Positions 13,386 through 15,977 of a stretch of 15,977 nucleotides of DNA are shown here, piece after piece. Each line of letters begins with the position of its first letter. Position 1 is the first letter of the stretch. The position numbers and the translations under genes are program-made. The notes under the pieces are model-generated. The model was given only the letters and a program-made list of their open reading frames with translations. It was not told where the DNA came from and ran no database searches. The stretch comes from Methanosarcinales archaeon (GTDB taxonomy: Archaea; Halobacteriota; Methanosarcinia; Methanosarcinales; Methanocomedenaceae): the NCBI GenBank assembly GCA_030666885.1, contig DAOUWY010000017.1, forward strand, positions 1 through 15,977. The letters are read 5' to 3'.

Positions 13386-13664
13386 ATGCACAAAGAAGAA
13401 CTAATCCAGCTTCACACTCTAATGACGCAGATGAAAAAGTACTTTGAAGAAAATGGATCGGACAATGGTTTTAGTATTTATGATAACCTAGGTATAAGTC
13501 CAGTTCATGTTCATAGGAGTAAAGCTGAACACAAGCATGCCATTTTTATTTTAGGTGGCGAAATTGCAAGTGTGATTTCAGATGACGAATTTTCAGGTAC
13601 TGGAAGGACGTCTGCACGAATGAACCAGCTTGCAGAAAAAGCGGAATATGAGATAAAACAATAA
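13386..13664 (+). CDS. UPF0058 family protein
   Basis: A 92-residue protein of the archaeal UPF0058 family (PF01893): 'MHKEELIQLHTLMTQMKKYFEENG' is the typical opening helix, followed by 'GISPVHVHRSKAEHKHAIFILGGEIAS' and the closing helix 'SARMNQLAEKAEYEIKQ'. Length is normal for the family, which is widespread in Euryarchaeota and has no known function. It is small, soluble, His/Lys/Glu-rich and probably mostly helical, with no Cys. The ATG at 13386 has GGAGG at 13371-13375, a 10-base spacing. A long palindrome sits over the likely promoter and a T-tract-ended structured element lies about 80 bases past the stop, so the gene seems to be a single, specifically regulated unit. Confidence 0.85.
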   Translation: MHKEELIQLHTLMTQMKKYFEENGSDNGFSIYDNLGISPVHVHRSKAEHKHAIFILGGEIASVISDDEFSGTGRTSARMNQLAEKAEYEIKQ

Positions 13665-13706
13665 AAAAAACAACCAACTAATAAATATTTATTGTAATTT
13701 TATAGA

Positions 13707-13820
13707 TTATATTTATTTAGCATTCATATACCAATACCACATTGCAGGGACAACACTTCAGTGATATTACTGGATAAAGGTTGTAATTTATAGTTGTCCT
13801 GTTTTTTCCTTTTTTTCTTT
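13707..13820 (+). ncRNA. candidate small RNA, or long-loop terminator of UPF0058
   Basis: A TATA-like TTATATTTAT at 13707-13716 would place a start near 13738. From 13745 the sequence folds: CAGGGACAAC (13745-13754) pairs with GTTGTCCTG (13793-13801) with one bulge, and the loop has an inner CAGT/ACTG stem. Then T6-CC-T7 follows (13802-13816), an excellent archaeal stop signal. A 60-75-base structured transcript is therefore possible. If the box is chance, the same element is simply the UPF0058 terminator. Confidence 0.4.
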
Positions 13821-13911
13821 ACATATAGGAAAGTATAAACGCATTTATTAAACTCATCCGGAAATTATTAGAAAATTATTTACTTCAATACAACCCTTAT
13901 AGTGTTTTTAC

Positions 13912-13919
13912 TTTATAAT
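13912..13919 (+). promoter_or_regulatory. TATA-like box for the AAA ATPase operon
   Basis: TTTATAAT lies 17-24 bases before the ATG at 13936, slightly close but compatible with a leaderless start at or just after the initiator region. No Shine-Dalgarno precedes the ATG. Confidence 0.4.
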
Positions 13920-13935
13920 TTGGATTTGATGCTTG

Positions 13936-15210
13936 ATGCATGATAAAAAATTGGAAACGACCGCGCTGGTCCTGACAGCCGAGATATATAACCGGACAAA
14001 CGATTTGAAAGCAGACGACCTCCCCTCTGAACTCAGGAAACACTACTGGAATATCAAAGAAAAAACAGTACTAAGGCCTATGAATGTCACTGCCAGGGAC
14101 CTGGAAGAAATTCTTGACATTCATGACCCAAAGGAGATTGCAAGTTCATTACCATTTATGGAATATGAAGAGTTCGGGCAGAAAATAAGACCTACCGTTT
14201 TTGATATCGGTGTCAAATGGCTGGCCAGACATGAGCATGGAGTGGAATATATCAAGAACAATCCGGTGCTTGCACATTTTTATGAAAATTATGATTCCCT
14301 TGATGTAAGTTATGAAGCAGCAATTGGACAAAATGAACCAAAAGAGGTCAGCCGGCAGTGGGTAGATTCACTTATAACGCAGATCAGCACTGAAAAGAAT
14401 GCTGAAAACCTGCTTAAACTGGTACATATAACTGTGCCGGAGGAGATCGATCAGACCCTTGATAAGCTGGTACTTAACCAGGACCAGAAGGATGAAGTGG
14501 AAAAGATGGTCAAGGCCATACAGTTCAAGGACTACCTGAAAAGGATAGGTCTTATAGAGGTAGGAAAACTGTTATTCGTGGGCCCACCAGGCACTGGCAA
14601 GACCTCTACTGCCAGGGCCATGTCAGCTAAATTGAAACTGCCATTTTTGGAGGTCCAGCTATCCATGATCACTGACCAGTACCTGGGCGAGACTGCAAAG
14701 AACATCGACCGCGTGTTCGACCTGGCAAAAAGGATGAGCCCGTGTATCCTGTTCATTGATGAGTTTGATTTCATGGCCAAAACCCGCTCATCTGACGAAA
14801 ACGCAGCCCTGAAACGGGCTGTGAACTCCCTGCTCAAAGCCATTGACGAGATCAGCCTGGTAAAGCATGACGTCCTGCTAATTGGTGCCACTAACCATCC
14901 ACAGCTCCTGGACAGTGCCGCATGGAGACGGTTTGATGATATTTTAGATTTCCCCTTGCCAGATAAGGAGATGCGCCGGGAGATCCTGGATATTATTGTT
15001 AGTGAGATCGAGGGCCAGTTCGATACTGAGGAGATATCGGCAATAACAGATGGTTATTCAGGTTCTGACCTGAAATTGGTGATAAGGGAAAGTGTCCTGA
15101 ACGCACTAATGACCGACCGTATGGCATTGGATCAGGACGACCTGATACGGGCAGTAGGTGAGTTCAACAAGAGGACTTCATTGAAATACATAGCTGAAGA
15201 AGAATTATGA
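13936..15210 (+). CDS. single-domain AAA ATPase with novel-looking N-terminal region
   Basis: A 424-residue AAA+ ATPase of the classical AAA type (numbers count the in-frame TTG at 13933 as residue 1). Walker A 'GPPGTGKT' (217-224), Walker B 'ILFIDEFDF' (Asp276, Glu277), sensor 1 'IGATNHPQLLD' (Asn321), 'WRRFDD' arginine-finger region (332-333), and 'GYSGSDLKLVIRESV' in the lid helix of the CDC48/PAN group. The first ~200 residues are mainly charged and helical, with no match I recognise, and no N-terminal coiled coil like that of PAN is evident. It most likely forms a hexamer that remodels or unfolds a partner. Its last four bases (ATGA) contain the start of the next gene, so it is translated together with a PhnP-like hydrolase. 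ATG 13936 is preferred to the TTG just before it. Confidence 0.88.
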   Translation: MHDKKLETTALVLTAEIYNRTNDLKADDLPSELRKHYWNIKEKTVLRPMNVTARDLEEILDIHDPKEIASSLPFMEYEEFGQKIRPTVFDIGVKWLARHEHGVEYIKNNPVLAHFYENYDSLDVSYEAAIGQNEPKEVSRQWVDSLITQISTEKNAENLLKLVHITVPEEIDQTLDKLVLNQDQKDEVEKMVKAIQFKDYLKRIGLIEVGKLLFVGPPGTGKTSTARAMSAKLKLPFLEVQLSMITDQYLGETAKNIDRVFDLAKRMSPCILFIDEFDFMAKTRSSDENAALKRAVNSLLKAIDEISLVKHDVLLIGATNHPQLLDSAAWRRFDDILDFPLPDKEMRREILDIIVSEIEGQFDTEEISAITDGYSGSDLKLVIRESVLNALMTDRMALDQDDLIRAVGEFNKRTSLKYIAEEEL

Positions 15211-15947
15211 AAGTCACATTGCTGGGCACAGGGGATGCCATTGGTACACCTAAGATCGGATGTCACTGCCCTACCTGCCAGGACGCACTTGATGGCGGTC
15301 CCAGCCAGAGACTCAGGTTCTCGGTATTAGTGGAGGGACCTTTGGGGTTGGTGCTGGTAGATACCAGCCCTGACCTGAGATGCCAGATGATATCCCACGG
15401 ACTGGATCATGTTGATGCCGTTATCTGGACCCATGCACACTATGACCATTATGCGGGTTTTGGTGATTTTCACCGTGTACAGAATCATGTCCCTGTATAC
15501 GGGCAAAAAGATACCTTGAATTATATCCTGCAATACCTGGGATTCCTGAAACCTGTGAAAAATGAGGTAATGCCCCTGGAACCCTTCGAATTAATTGGTC
15601 TTGAGTTCATCCTGTTTCCGGTCAATCACCCGCCATTAAAGGAATCGGTGGGTGTTATGATCCGGCAGGGTGACAGGAAAGTAGTGATAACCGGGGATAC
15701 CAACGAGGATATACCTGAGACCAGCCAGGATATTATGCGGGATGCTGACCTGATGATAATAGATGCCATCGTTCCCCCTGGTATCAACCTTGTCAAACAC
15801 TTAAACGCTGAGCAAGCCGCCGGACTTGCCAGACGACTCTGTGCTAAAAAAGTGGTGTTCACCCATATAAGCCACATATTCCCACCCCATAATGAGGCCG
15901 TCAAAGAATGGCCGCTGGGTGTAGACGGTATGGAGTTCGTGATCTGA
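15207..15947 (+). CDS. PhnP-like metallo-beta-lactamase-fold phosphodiesterase
   Basis: A 246-residue MBL-fold hydrolase. The metal site is 'THAHYDHYAG' (HxHxDH: His76, His78, Asp80, His81), with 'NHPP' (His141), 'ITGDTNED' (Asp164) and 'THISH' (His220, His223) giving the remaining ligands. 'IGCHCPTC' (Cys19, Cys21, Cys24) is the structural-zinc CxCxxC motif typical of PhnP-type cyclic phosphodiesterases; E. coli PhnP opens phosphoribosyl 1,2-cyclic phosphate in phosphonate breakdown. No other phn genes are here, so the substrate may be some other cyclic phosphate or nucleotide. It starts at the ATG at 15207 inside the stop of the AAA ATPase gene (ATGA overlap), the tightest coupling in the window. 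It is complete, ending in TGA at 15945-15947. Confidence 0.9.
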   Translation: MKVTLLGTGDAIGTPKIGCHCPTCQDALDGGPSQRLRFSVLVEGPLGLVLVDTSPDLRCQMISHGLDHVDAVIWTHAHYDHYAGFGDFHRVQNHVPVYGQKDTLNYILQYLGFLKPVKNEVMPLEPFELIGLEFILFPVNHPPLKESVGVMIRQGDRKVVITGDTNEDIPETSQDIMRDADLMIIDAIVPPGINLVKHLNAEQAAGLARRLCAKKVVFTHISHIFPPHNEAVKEWPLGVDGMEFVI

Positions 15948-15977
15948 TCATTATTCCTTATCTTTATCTATAATTTC

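Noticed and set aside
13681..13692. Palindrome ATAAATATTTAT considered as an origin or regulator element
   Set aside because: In such AT-rich DNA this is expected by chance, and there is no cdc6/orc gene or repeated origin-box motif in the window.
15951..15977. Possible C-terminal tail (EIIDKDKE, stop TAA) of a minus-strand gene entering from the right edge
   Set aside because: Eight codons are too few to support a gene, though a convergent neighbour here would be plausible.

Overview
The window reads as chromosome from a methanogen-like euryarchaeon, most likely of the Methanosarcinales/ANME-2 type. Pointers are a group II chaperonin (thermosome) with a GGM-rich tail, an XPD-type Fe-S helicase, the archaeal/eukaryotic rRNA modifier Tsr3, a UPF0058 protein, a DUF169 protein, a COG1361 S-layer-like surface protein, a KaiC/RAD55-like protein, and TATA-like boxes about 20-35 bases before many genes. 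The lineage is inferred from gene content only. No rRNA, tRNA, CRISPR array or intact insertion sequence was seen.

Left end (1-1430): an AT-richer patch holds the 3' end of a DUF5655-like gene, a questionable 36-codon ORF and a NYN/LabA-like putative RNase gene, ending in a strong hairpin and a gene-free stretch. This part looks accessory. From 1428 to 3541 lie minus-strand genes: a YkgJ-type Cys-cluster protein, a membrane-anchored S-layer-like protein 19 bases upstream of it, and a small zinc-ribbon protein of 43 residues with a non-ATG start.

Centre (3665-10025): the XPD-type helicase (+) converges on the thermosome gene (-), and four inverted repeats separate them, the last a near-ideal bidirectional terminator. 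Upstream are cutA (-) and, divergently, a two-PDZ site-2 protease (+).

Right part (10164-15977): a KaiC-like protein with a broken Walker A meets tsr3 stop codon to stop codon. DUF169 and class I methyltransferase genes follow on the minus strand. UPF0058 lies on the plus strand behind a long palindromic element. After it comes a structured, T-tract-terminated intergenic element that could be a small RNA. Last is a two-gene operon of an AAA ATPase and a PhnP-like metallo-hydrolase overlapping by ATGA.

Most genes are housekeeping or stress genes (protein folding, DNA repair, ribosome modification, membrane proteolysis). The best leads for something new are the AAA ATPase/phosphodiesterase pair, the small zinc-ribbon gene divergent from the helicase, and the structured elements around UPF0058.
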